Shown here: piece by piece, positions 33,126 to 44,021 of the stretch
Layout: every line of letters begins with the position of its first letter
Position numbering within the stretch: position 1 is the stretch's first letter
Source of the DNA: Earliella scabrosa
Taxonomy: Eukaryota; Basidiomycota; Agaricomycetes; Polyporales; Polyporaceae
Direction of reading: 5' to 3'
Assembly (NCBI GenBank): GCA_022605405.1
Contig: JABYQQ010000007.1
Location: 1,302,001-1,366,000, forward strand
DNA length: 64,000 nt
Translations under genes and position numbers: made by a program
Notes under the pieces: generated by a model
Told to the model about the DNA's origin: nothing
What the model saw: only the letters and a program-made list of their open reading frames with translations
The model's database searches: none

Positions 33126-35647
33126 TCATGACTGGTCTCGCACGCTCTCCTCCGCGCGCACCCGCTCCGCCTCCGTAAACACCGCAGGCATCGTCCGCGA
33201 ACGGGTCACACCCGCATCTTCGCCCTCCACTGACAGACTGGGCCGCACTGGTGCGTGCACGTCAGGTGCAGACGCGGTTCCCCGTATGTCAGGCTCGAAC
33301 CGCACGCTTGGCCGTCGCGCGACGTCGTGCTGGTCAGATGGCGTCAGCAGCGGCGACGACACTAGCTCGCCGCTGCTCAAGAACCGCGCAGACCGCGCCC
33401 CATCGGCGCTCGCGGCGGTCGGCAGCCCGCCCGATCCCGGTGGGGGCGACATGGATAGCGGGCTCTCTGCCATCGTCTGAGGCAGTCCCGACACCTCCGA
33501 CTCCGATGCTGCAGGCTTTTCCGAGACTTCGGGCAAGTTGGACGCCGTTCGTGCAGGGGAGCGCGACTGGTCCGCCCTGCGCCCGGTAAGCGCCTTCAGC
33601 CAGCTGGGACGGGGGCGCGGGGAAAGTGAGCTCCTGCGGGTGCCAGAGCGCACCATGTCCTGACTCCGTATGCTATTTGCTGTTGTGGAGATGGAGAGGT
33701 GACTACGTGTCGCGCTGGCTGCTGAGAGGGCGGTTGCTCGCCGCCGCGCACGGATGATGGTGCCAATTGCGCCTCCGGTCATACGCAAGGAGTCGATGCC
33801 GGGCTCTTCGGTCTTGACGAGGATGGCGCGTTTCTCCTCCGCGAAGTCAATATCGGACTCAGCTTCGGAGATGGCACCAGATTCGAGATCGTCCGTTGAA
33901 CGCGCGGCAGTGGGGTCCAAATCGGGCGTCGTGGTGCGTGAGCGGATGCGACGGGACTGCCGAGAACGACGCGAACGCATAGTGCCGCCACGCGCGAGGT
34001 CGACATCGTGTGCAGCGAGGGGGTCGACCTCTTGTCGTGCAGCTTCCAGGAGCAGGGTGGTATGCTCATCGACCTACAGGTATCATGTGAGACTCCGTTC
34101 ATAAGTGAGTGAGTTTGGCATACATTGGACAGTGCGCGTGGGTCAACCTTCGTCATCTGGAGGATGATGATTCCGGTGCAGATAACCGCGAATGCCAGTA
34201 CAACAGTGATGATCTGAGTGGCGGTCGCCTTGAGGCCCTGGTACAAGATCTGGTGGGGATGATCAGTTACAGTATGGGTGATAAGTCTGAGCTCGGTGCA
34301 GATGCATACCACAGAGGTGACCAGTGTACAGAAGGTGACTGTAAGCTGTGCGTCAGAGCGTTCGTCGCACTCCTCAACGAGAATCGACTCACAGGTGACA
34401 TAATACGTTGGTGTAACTGAGCCAGCTCTGGTTTAGTTCGTTGTTGAGCGTAGAGAGTGACGATAACTTACCCATCGCTGCACAAATGAACACTCCTCAT
34501 TCAGCGTGAAGCACAAGCTGTTATCTTGAAGCGCTTACCTGTGTTGAACATCGCGAGCGCAACGTTCAGGTAGTATATCTCGGTCACTGTACAGCCAATG
34601 AGCGGGAGCGTCGCGAAGCGTCTCGAAAGAAACACTCACGAAGAGTGATCGCAACGAATACTATCAGGAAGTAGATGAACCAATTCTTGAACTGTAGCGA
34701 TGTTAATGCTTACGCACAAGCACCGCAATATGAAAACTACACTCACTTGGTTATCGCCCCTGATGGAAGTGACTATACAGGCCCCAAGACCCTGAGTGCA
34801 GCTGACGCTCAGTCCTCCAATAAGACTGCATACGCCCTGGACCGTGTATCTGTCAGGAAGCAGCCCAGCCGAAAAGGGATGCATGAGAGCGCGCGCACCA
34901 GGTAAGGCATCATGCTCTTCTTTCCCCACTTCGGCGCCGCCCACAGCGCGAGGACGAGGGAGACCGCAATCACCACACCCCCATATGCCAAGAACCAAGG
35001 CGCGATGAAGAGGTGCTTGAAGCCTTCGATTGTCGAGACGCTCTGCTCTTCTGGGCCGTTCAAAGCGAGAATTGCCGCGCCGAGTAGACATTGCACGGAG
35101 GATATCCAGCCGAAGAGCGAGAGCTTCTCCTTGAGGATAAAGTGCGACAGGATGCCTGATACGACCACGGACAGCGCGCCCATAGGGGTCTAGCAGGGGG
35201 CGAGATGGGTACATGGCAAGAAACAGTTCATGATGCTGCCAGACACACTCACCACCACGATTGCTTCCACGAACGCGTAGGCCCCGAAGTTGCAGAGCTC
35301 ACCCAGTATCATGATGATCATTCCCGTCCACCACATAGGCTGCACGATACATGGGCCACGAGCTAAGCGTCGCGAACGCAACTCTGCGTACAATGACAGA
35401 CGCACCGACTTGAGATAAGCCACCCCTTCTCCCGCGACCTGTCCCTTCTGCGAACTCAGCAGGCCCTTCTTCTTGAAGACGAAGGACGAGCCGATCAGCA
35501 CCCCAGAGCCAACGGCAAGCACGACACCGACACTGCGCGCATTGGCGGTATCGTCAGCATAACGAGAAGACAGCTGCAAAGCACAAGGATAGGAGGAACT
35601 CACGCGCGATACTGCGGTGGCTGGCTGGGCTCTCCACCATGCGACAT
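33126..35647 (-). CDS. NIPA-family magnesium transporter
   Basis: NIPA proteins are nine-helix membrane proteins related to the drug/metabolite transporter superfamily and carry Mg2+. Exon 1 (ATG at 35647) encodes MSHGGEPSQPPQYRA and is joined to VGVVLAVGSGVLIGSSFVFKKKGLL, the family's first helix with its KKKGLL end. Other family motifs follow: WWTGMIIMILGELCNFGAYAF, ALSVVVSGILSHFILKEKL, GWISSVQCLLGAAILALNGPEE, ATQIITVVLAFAVICTGIIIL. The start chosen is the ATG in frame with exon 1. The C-terminal third after the last helix is a long cytosolic tail rich in Ser, Arg and Pro (RSRRSRQSRR, SLSPRPRPSW), larger than in animal NIPA but common in fungi. Six or more introns break the membrane part. 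Confidence 0.92.
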
Positions 35648-36526
35648 GTTTGCACTCCTCGCGAGCTCGCACACCTCAGGGTATCAGGGTATGTTGTCCA
35701 GAGCGAGACAGAGGAGAGCGCAACGAGCCCGAAAGGTCGGGTCGTGGGTGGGAGGAGGGGCTGAGGAACGTTCGTGCAGGGGCGAGCGCGATATGCACGC
35801 TGGGAGTGGTGCAAGAACACCTGCCACTTGCTGGGGCGGATTCTACTACTTCCGGCTACCAAAAACAGATTCTGATGGGTCCGACCATATGACCTACCCT
35901 TCAACTTAGCTTGTCTACTCCCACCACTGTATCTCACTGTCCTCAACGCAGACGTCGTTGCGCATGCTGCCTTGCGCGTACGTAGTCGCGCGACGAACGC
36001 TCGCTTTCGACTTGGGCCTCCGCGAGGACCGATTTTGAATGTAGGTTCGCGGTCATGTGACAATCCCCATACACACTAAGCAAACGACGCGTTCGAAATC
36101 GTCGGCTGGTACTAGTGAATCAATGCCTCGTTCAACCCGCCCATGCAGCACTCATCTTTGGTTCTCTCATAACCACCAAGGAGACGCTTCAGAAAGTGGT
36201 GCAATTCACCTGAATTGGCAAGTCATTGATACGGATTTCCTCGCTGCTCGAAATCCATTGCCTAGCGGCACTTCTTTGCGTTGTCATGATTGACTTGCAA
36301 CATGTCTTAGCGATGTTTGCTCATCCGGTGGCCATGGTCTCGCAGCTTTGGCGAAGTTGCAGACATACGTGTTTGTGTATGTTACTATATATCCACTGAC
36401 CCTTCTACTACTGAGCAAGTCTTCTCTTCGACGTCGCACCGTCTCAAGGCCTACGCTGGTACGATCTGATATCTCATTTCGAGTGCGCATAAGCCCTCAC
36501 TGAAATGTGCATGCAACAGGAGTGCA
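35648..36526. other. divergent intergenic region, NIPA and LRR-like gene 3
   Basis: No gene was seen. A TATATAT box (36386-36392) lies about 140 nt before the ATG at 36527. A probable leader intron (GTACGATC donor after CTACGCTG, acceptor GCAACAG) ends seven bases before that ATG. Confidence 0.5.
36386..36392 (+). promoter_or_regulatory. TATA box of LRR-like gene 3
   Basis: TATATAT in the context GTTACTATATATCC, placed like the boxes of the two related genes. Confidence 0.55.
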
Positions 36527-37912
36527 ATGAATCCAGGCTCCGTACACCAGTCCCCTAGCATCAGGATCATTTGGGACTGTCGTCCTGATAGTGATCCGCA
36601 CGGCAATGTGTACATTCACCTAGCCCCCGCCAGACTGTTGTCGTTCGCTTCCCGAATTGTCATCCTCGAGGTTCAAGGCTCTCCTTCCGATGGCGATGCT
36701 ACGAACCTTCGGAAACTCATTGACTTGTCCATGGCAAACCTCGAACGCTTGCGATTTGCGGACCCACTGCCCCCGTATCCCGCCGTGGACTGGAACCATT
36801 ACAATCTTGGTGCATGCGACAACGCCTGCATGCCTACCATCCAGGACTTCCTGGACGACCCGGTCGACAATGCGCCCGAACCGCTCCCACCATTCCACTA
36901 CGAGGCCTTCGTGAGTGCGTTGTACAATATGCGATCCCTTCAACACCTGGAGCTACGCAACTTTCTGCACGTCCCGTCCATCACGGTCATACCAGATTCG
37001 GTTGCCCCGGGACCTCGAGCCCCGTTCTCAACGCTCAGATCCCTCGTGGTGGAGGACCTTCCGAGTCACATCAGCTTCTTCCTTGCCTACTTCCATCTAT
37101 CTCCATCAGCCCACGTCCATCTACAGGCTTCGTGCGGTGCAAGATCTCTTGAGCCAGATATTTTACAAGAGATGCTCCCTCAATACGCGCACAACCTTAG
37201 GATCCTGAAGACCGCCAAACACCTTGATGTCGCCGTTACGTCGGAATGTCTATCAGTCACGGGCAGATTCTCCGAGCACGACGAGGATCGTATCACTCTC
37301 CTGGCAAAGGTCTCCCCCGAGTCGGCTGGGGAGTTAGCAATGCACAAGCGTCGTGTAGAGCTCGTCAAGCTACTGCTCATCAAGGTTGCCGAGATATTCG
37401 AGCCCACGGTGGTGACGTCCCTCTGCATCTCTGGTGATGTTGAATCCATTACAGGTGCGAAGGTCTGGAAGGACCTACTCGGACCATTTCGCAACATGAT
37501 TACACTCCGCATTCACGACACTTCGCCGGACCCCTACGAGTCCCTCACTGCGCTTTCCGACATCGTCGGCGACGGTCTACCAGACGCGCGCGCCCACAAA
37601 GTCGTTCACTGGCCTCGGCTCAGCGCCGTAAGCCTGCTCAACGTGGTTTACTCTCCAGACGACGTGGCTGCTTTAGTCCGGGCGCTAGAATGGAGGAAAC
37701 GCAGTGCACACCCGGTCAAGGAATGCGTTCTCGGTTACCGAGCTGCCACTGGCGTACGGCCTTCCGAGCTCCAAAACGTCATGAAGAGGTTGCACAAGGC
37801 AGTGCTGCTTGTGGAGGTGAGCAATCCAAACACGGGTGAGACATATACCAGCCCGGCGTTGCGTTGCAGTGCCCGTCGACAAGTTCAAGGTGCAGCTGGA
37901 GGTCGGGGATGA
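36527..37912 (+). CDS. LRR-like protein of the basidiomycete F-box-related family (copy 3)
   Basis: An open frame of 461 residues starts MNPGSVHQSPSIRI. Leucine-rich units include MANLERLRFADP, MRSLQHLELRNFLHVPS, TLRSLVVEDLPSHISFFL, RNMITLRIHDTSPDPYESL and LSAVSLLNVVYSPDDVAALV. The VVEDLPSHISFFLAYFHL block mirrors VVEDTPQEIYHFLAHLHL of copy 1, so these two are the closest pair. The C-terminus is uncertain: after LLVE a GTGAGC donor and a TTGCAG acceptor are present, and another frame downstream (PVDKFKVQLEVGDEETE) also looks coding. Either a last intron is missed or an old frameshift ended the protein early. Function unknown. Confidence 0.75.
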   Translation: MNPGSVHQSPSIRIIWDCRPDSDPHGNVYIHLAPARLLSFASRIVILEVQGSPSDGDATNLRKLIDLSMANLERLRFADPLPPYPAVDWNHYNLGACDNACMPTIQDFLDDPVDNAPEPLPPFHYEAFVSALYNMRSLQHLELRNFLHVPSITVIPDSVAPGPRAPFSTLRSLVVEDLPSHISFFLAYFHLSPSAHVHLQASCGARSLEPDILQEMLPQYAHNLRILKTAKHLDVAVTSECLSVTGRFSEHDEDRITLLAKVSPESAGELAMHKRRVELVKLLLIKVAEIFEPTVVTSLCISGDVESITGAKVWKDLLGPFRNMITLRIHDTSPDPYESLTALSDIVGDGLPDARAHKVVHWPRLSAVSLLNVVYSPDDVAALVRALEWRKRSAHPVKECVLGYRAATGVRPSELQNVMKRLHKAVLLVEVSNPNTGETYTSPALRCSARRQVQGAAGGRG

Positions 37913-38421
37913 GGAGACGGAGACTGATATGGATTTTTTCACTTCGGATTCCCATGTATTCACGTTGCGTTCGCTTGTTGTACAACATAGTTCGTCTTAC
38001 ATTCATTGTGGGCCTACTAGTAGGGATTGCCGCCCGCCGCGTCTGCGAACGCGAGGGAGCACGGATGTGATGGACCGGCGCGAGGCGCATGCTTCGTGCT
38101 CTGATGCTACTGCTCCGATGCCAGGACATTCGAGATGCAATATTCATGTGCGACGCAACCCGGCTTAGGAGAGTTTCGCCGGGCAACGTCCGCGGGCAAA
38201 CCACTCACGCCAGAATTAGTAGAGTACCAAGGCCAGGTCACATGACCCAGCCTCCTATGACTCAAGTCAAGTTTTTGGAGTTCTTGAAAAGCCGGGCCTG
38301 CCGTCCGCCATCCCTCCACTAGCAACTTTTCCTCCCCCTTCCTCCTCCTTAAGCCCCGCCTCGTCTCCGCCGCCGTCCGCGCCCTTCCCGCCGCTCCTCC
38401 ACACCCAAAAGACACACCAAG
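37913..38421. other. intergenic region, promoter of homocitrate synthase
   Basis: The last 110 nt before the ATG are strongly pyrimidine-rich (runs of CCTCC and CTCC), a common core-promoter type of strongly expressed fungal genes. The first part may still be 3' coding or leader sequence of LRR-like gene 3. Confidence 0.5.
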
Positions 38422-40225
38422 ATGTGCAACTGCCAAAACGGTGCTTCTCAGCCTGCAGACAACTCCGAGATGGTCCAGGTTCCAATGAACGGGACCTCCG
38501 CACACTCTGTGGCGGCCAACGCTGCGACCACGAACGGTCATGCACCCAATGGTGTCAACGGGCACGCGAACGGCATCAACGGTGCCCGTCAGCGCCTCAA
38601 CCCCTATGCGCCGCGCGCCTCCGACTTCCTCAGCAACGTCTCGAACTTCAAGATCATCGAGAGCACACTGCGGGGTGAGTATGCATTACGTCGTTCATCT
38701 CCGCCTGGGAGCACGCGAGGCTGATCAGTGGCCGTGTATGGTTGTGCTGGTGCGCTCTGCTGTGCTGGGTCTTGATCGTCGTGATCAGAGGGCGAGCAGT
38801 TCGCGAACGCGTTCTTCGATACCAAGACCAAGATTGCGATTGCGAAGGCGCTTGATGCGTTCGGTGTCGAGTACATCGAGCTCACCAGCCCCGCGGCATC
38901 GGAGCAGTCGAGAAAGGGTACGTCCATCTTTTCTGCTGTTTCTGTCAATTTGACGGAGCCAATGATGTTGTGCAGATTGCGAGGCCATCTGCAAGCTCGG
39001 TCTCAAGGCGAAGATCCTCACCCACATCCGGTGTCATATGGACGATGCCAGGATAGCAGTCGAGACTGGTATGTGACATTGCATCAATCGGTTCCAGGTC
39101 TGTCGTTGATCAGAGTCTCGACCAGGCGTCGACGGTGTCGATGTCGTCATCGGTACCTCGTCTTTCCTCCGCGAGTTCTCTCACGGAAAGGACATGGCCT
39201 ACATCACCAAGACTGCTATCGAGGTCATCAACTTCGTCAAGAGCAAGGGTCAGTATCACTCTGAAGTCTCGATTGCGTCGATGCTGATAATGCCCAAGGC
39301 ATTGAGGTCCGCTTCTCGTCTGAGGACTCGTTCCGCTCAGACCTCGTCGATCTCCTCTCCATCTACCAGACGGTCGACCGCATTGGCGTAAACCGTGTCG
39401 GTATCGCGGACACCGTCGGTTGCGCGAACCCGCGCCAGGTGTACGAGCTCGTCCGCACCCTCCGAGGTGTCGTGTCTTGTGACATCGAGATTCACCTCCA
39501 CAACGACACCGGTATGGCCATCGCCAACGCATATACCGCACTCGAGGCCGGTGCGACCCACATCGACACCTCTGTCCTCGGTATTGGCGAGCGTGTCGGC
39601 ATCACTCCCTTGGGTGGTCTTGTCGCTTGCTTGTATGCCGCAAACCCCGAGTACGTCAAGAGCAAGTACAACCTTCCCATGCTTCGTGAGATCGAGAACT
39701 TGGTTGCCGAGGCGGTCGAGGTCAACGTGCCTTTCATGAACCCTATTACCGGCTACTGCGCGTTCACGCACAAGGCCGGTATTCACGCCAAGGCTATCCT
39801 CAACAACCCTTCGACATACGAGATCCTCAAGCCGGAAGACTTCGGTCTCACTCGCTACGTCTCGATCGGACACCGCCTGACCGGCTGGAACGCGGTCAAG
39901 AGCCGTGTCGAGCAGCTCGGCCTCAAGCTTACAGACGATGAGGTGCGCGCCCGATCCTTATTTTGATATCCAAAATGCACGCATGGCATTGACGAATTTG
40001 ATTGTTTTCCTTCGACTACAGGTCAAGGACGTCACCGCTAAGATTAAGGAGCTTGCGGATGTCCGTACCCAGTCCATGGACGACGTCGACACGCTCCTCC
40101 GTGTATACCACTCTGGCATCCAGTCAGGCGAGCTCGCCGTCGGCCAGAAGGAGGCGCTCGACCGCTTGCTCCGCAAGCACCGCGAGGGCGAGAGCTCACC
40201 AGAGCGCTCCCCCGTCAGTGCATGA
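38422..40225 (+). CDS. LYS20: Homocitrate synthase
   Basis: The enzyme condenses acetyl-CoA with 2-oxoglutarate to homocitrate, the first and feedback-controlled step of the alpha-aminoadipate lysine pathway of fungi. The start [10 protein letters not shown] is followed by a 45-residue low-complexity Asn/Gly/Ala extension. The TIM-barrel domain then opens with [15 protein letters not shown], the catalytic Arg-bearing signature of the isopropylmalate/homocitrate synthase family. Readable motifs are [74 protein letters not shown] and the HxH metal site [14 protein letters not shown]. The C-terminal part has [24 protein letters not shown] and [15 protein letters not shown], residues linked with lysine inhibition. 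Five short introns; stop at 40225. The organellar or cytosolic site is not clear from the N-terminus. The symbol follows yeast. Confidence 0.96.
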
Positions 40226-40892
40226 GCGTTACGTTGTAGACGCTCCTCTTTCCTTCTGCCTTCATCTACCATCTTGCCCATCCCCGCAGTCGCATCTCTG
40301 AGAAAAGGCCCACGTGCGGGCCATGGATTTATCACGATCTACGTTGGAAGCATCAGTAATTTCCTCTACCACCCTCGTTTGTAATCATTACACTCTTGCT
40401 GTTGCACTTTCACTTTCGCATACTTTCTTGCTCTCATATACATCGGACGCATGTACGAGTTGTCGCAGTTAAAAGGCGGTAGTCCTGGCCGTCGTAGCAA
40501 TCAATGTGCTTGTAGAATATCGGGCCTGACGGAGTTGTGCATGCGAATAAGCCCAAAGTCGAACATATGAATACAACACGTAACAACATACTATACACGG
40601 AGGAAGTTACTACTGTACAAACAAGTCAGGCATACTCTGCATGAACGTGTACGCAAATACGATCAGGTACGTATACAAGATGTCTAATTCTATAGTAAGT
40701 ACTACATAGCTAATGTTAGAGCTCGACACTGAGCATTGGGTCTAGTAACAAGGATGTGAAAGCGGGAAGCAGTACTGGTACAGACGAATAATACGATAGA
40801 GACGACGAAACCTACATATACATAGATGCCATAGGATGGCAATCGAGCAGAATAGACAGAAGATTGACCATTTGGACGATCCGCGCCAGGGA
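40226..40892. other. convergent intergenic region
   Basis: This 667-nt interval is AT-richer than its surroundings and contains the 3' flanks of homocitrate synthase and the unknown gene at 40893. No gene was seen. Confidence 0.5.
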
Positions 40893-42528
40893 TCAAGCGT
40901 GGGGTAAGAAGTAGATCCGCGGTTGGAGAGAACCGACTGATGGCATATCGATCCTGCGAATCCAGAGTTGGCCCAGTTGGTACGGAAACGGCTTTCCTTC
41001 CTTCTCACATCTCTCCTGAAGGTTGCTCGAGTGAGCAATTGGATACGCTGGTAAGAAGTGGAAGCTTCCACGTACTATGTACCGCTTCATCTCTTGCGCG
41101 GCCAGCGTAGCAAGACGTCCCTTGGTAGGTTGCTCCTTGCCAGGGGTGTCTCGGCAGTCCTTGGATTGCCGCAGAACGTTCACCTGCCTCCAGTGATCGA
41201 GGACGTAGCCAATGAACTGCAGTGGCGGAGATGAATCGGTCTCGAGCTCTGGTGGACACGAGCGGATGAGCTCAGACTCACGGAATATCGGAACGTCATC
41301 TTCTGTGGGAGTGTATTCTCGAACGCTTGGATATTGAAGTCCGGCTGGTCGGTGTAACCATTGCTCAAGAGCTTCCCGAGATTCCAACCGATATCACCAT
41401 AGCTGACATAGCAGTCGGCAAAATCGCTTCCCCTTCTGCAGCCGTTGGAGTACTTGACTTGAGGTACCTCCTGGGCGGACAACGAAACGGGGGATGGTCA
41501 ATGACACACAGCTCGATGACACGGACAGAAGAACTTACAAAGTCTAGGTCACCTGCTGGAGGCGGAGGCGGCGCCGGCATAGGCACACTTGCTGCCCCGG
41601 TGGGACGCGGAGCGTTGGTCCGAGTCCTCGGCCAATGGGAATGACGCTGACGAGGAACTGGACGTGGTGAAGTGAGGGGTGTGCTCTGCGAGGTTGCTCG
41701 AGCAGGGCGCTCTGTCGCACGGCAGGCCCAGGGAAGGGGCTCGGGAGATGAGCATCTTCTTGCGTCCTCTCCCAGAATGTTACCGGTGTACGGGGGAGTG
41801 GAGGAAATGCCGGGAGTACCATGCACCGGGACCGTCCCCGAAGTATGAACGCTGGCGGGGCTTGGTCTAACTACTTGCTGTTGTGCAGAAGGTGCAGCCA
41901 TCCCGGACGACAGCGGGTAGACATCGCGAGGGTTGAAGCGAGTCGATGGAGAGGTGAGGTGATGCGAAGACATATTCCGAGGGCCCACAGTGGAGGTGCC
42001 AGCTTCGAGGGAAGCCGGCATGATGACTGCATTGGCAGGACGCACCATTCGTGCATCGCCATTTTCTAGGTCATCGTGGACGACCTGAGGGTAGGTGAAC
42101 GACGGCAAGGGGCCGTGGAAGGGTTTGATGGATTGCGCAACGCCGGGTTGCTGAGGAATCGAATCAAGGAATGGTGGTCGAGAATGTTCGGGAGTGAAAG
42201 TCGGGTCGAAGGAGGAGGAGACGTCCCTGTATGATGAACCGAAGGCATCGACTTGGTTGTATCTTGATGCCTCTCCAGGAGTTGCAGGTTCCTGCCCCAT
42301 CCGTTCGTTGTCGATACCGCACAAGTTAACGTCACCAATGGATTCTTGGTCGGCCAACGGCTGAACGGACAGGTCCATTTCGGGGAAAGGCCACGCCGGA
42401 AAGAAAATCGTAGAATCGTGTATAGGTAGAGCTGGAATGTCCGGAATGTCCAAGTTATCGAAGGCCGGAGGGTAGTGACCAGCGTCATACTGTGCAAGGA
42501 GCCGGGTGAGATGGTCGTCGGAAGCCAT
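40893..42528 (-). CDS. unknown protein, paralogue pair member 1
   Basis: Not recognised as a known family. The ATG at 42528 opens MASDDHLTRLLAQYDAG. The first ~325 residues are low-complexity, rich in Pro, Ser and Thr, like an activation or linker region. After an intron with a GTAAGTTC donor comes the conserved C-terminal block: SYGDIGWNLGKLLSNGYTDQ, FNIQAFENTLPQKMTFRYS, then (intron) WRQVNVLRQSKDC, QPTKGRLATLAAQEMKRYI, then a 60-nt intron (41016-41075), then ERCEKEGKPFPYQLGQLW, IDMPSVGSLQPR and the stop at 40893. The third intron is in frame, so an unspliced reading is possible, but splicing is supported because it aligns the two paralogues. The partner gene at 44022-45331 has the same three introns at the same places. 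Confidence 0.7.
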
Positions 42529-44021
42529 GGGATGTTCTAGGTGGATGAGCTATGGAGCAGTAAACGGATGATGGGCTACCAAGGATGAAGAGTAAACGGA
42601 GAAGAGGTGGACGACATACAGACACCTAGATAGTGGCACAAGCTTTATAGGCAGCTTGAAGCCATGGATAACCTGCTTATTTCGTTCGAACATGGCTACC
42701 GGATATCGCTGCCCACGACGAGGCGAGCAGCATGAGGCGGGGTTCGCCGTGGTGAAACGCGGTTGAGTGAGAATATGGATACGGATGCGGATATCCGAGG
42801 TTTGGAGTAGAGTTGTGATGCGCCCGACCTTGCAAGGCTTGGAGGACCTTCGGGAAGGACGCACCGTATGAAAACAACGTGTCCGCGTTGCGGCGGAGGC
42901 AAGCCGCCCGACGAAAGAGAAACCTACGTAGACCACATTACCAGCACCATCTGCACAACGAAGCCTTAGAGGTCTCCTTTGCGGTGACGGATATCTGGAA
43001 TGTGATGCACGCGGCCGAGAGCAGGGGAGGAGTCCTCTCTCCGAGTCGGTCGATCGACGTAGCCGCGGAGTACGTGTGAGAATACCAGTCATAGCCCTCT
43101 GTCGGGACGAAAAGGTTTCCGGGATGCACGGGATATCTGGTGGTGGCTGGCAGTGCGAGTGTCTGGCAAGGCACGAGGGGAATCGCAGTGTGGACGTCGT
43201 TGCATCGACAGCCTATGAGCCATGACGGATCACTGTGGGAGGCAGCTCTATGAGTGAAGGAGGTGGTAGTTTGAGGAGATAAAGACCTCTATAGGCGGTG
43301 CATCTTCAAGGACGACTCCGGTGATTGCGCGCCCTTGGGAATTGACAAGTCTGGGAATAGTGGCGATGGCGCGCAAGCTTCAGCCATACACACCGGTGGA
43401 CATAGCCTGGCGCTTTGTTTCATCGTTGTCTCCGTAGACAGTGATGCAGCTGGCAAGGTGACTGTGACTACAGAATACTCTATCGAACGCCTTGCGCGCG
43501 ATTGTAAAGCTGCGCCAACATCGCGGGCCGGAATCCAACCTGTATGGAACTACTAGTTTCGAGCCTTCTCACCGCATCAGTCAGTGTCAGTAACCGCGGG
43601 ACGCGCCTCCAATGCATCGCGTGTTAACATTCATCGAGCCCAGTTTCCGAGTGGTTGCCTTAAGTCATGGAAGGAGGAGACGAGCCTCGTCACACAGGCG
43701 CCGGGGTTGGCCACAACATCATGGTAATATCGGAGATTCCCGGAACCTATCTGGTATAGGTACCTACATGTACATATATACAGCAGCGGCTGTATAACGC
43801 CTCCGCAAGTCTAATCTGATTGATACGAGTTGTTCTTGCAGTAACAAGAACAACCGTAACGAGAACGCCGCGGCGAATTATGGCTCGATAGTATGCAAGT
43901 CGTTTCTTCTTCAATGCTGTTGTAGACTTTCCTTGCTAATCACTACTAAACGCGCAATTAGTGCTTGTGACGACAACCATGGAAGAGCAAATACATTACC
44001 CTGAAAGGAGGCGACAAGAGC
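42529..44021. other. intergenic region between the paralogue pair
   Basis: No gene with an ATG start and clean exon chain was found. Some open frames on the minus strand around 42550-43174 look slightly coding-like but lack a start codon. A perfect 10-bp inverted repeat lies at 43829-43854. Confidence 0.45.
43829..43854. repeat. perfect 10-bp inverted repeat with 6-nt spacer
   Basis: GTTGTTCTTG, then CAGTAA, then CAAGAACAAC. The arms are exact reverse complements. It lies about 170 nt beyond the stop of the minus-strand gene at 44022 and could form a hairpin or be a dimer binding site. Confidence 0.8.

Noticed and set aside
42550..43174. Possible small gene on the minus strand between the unknown paralogues
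   Set aside because: The open frames begin with GTG or TTG rather than ATG, and no consistent splicing was found.
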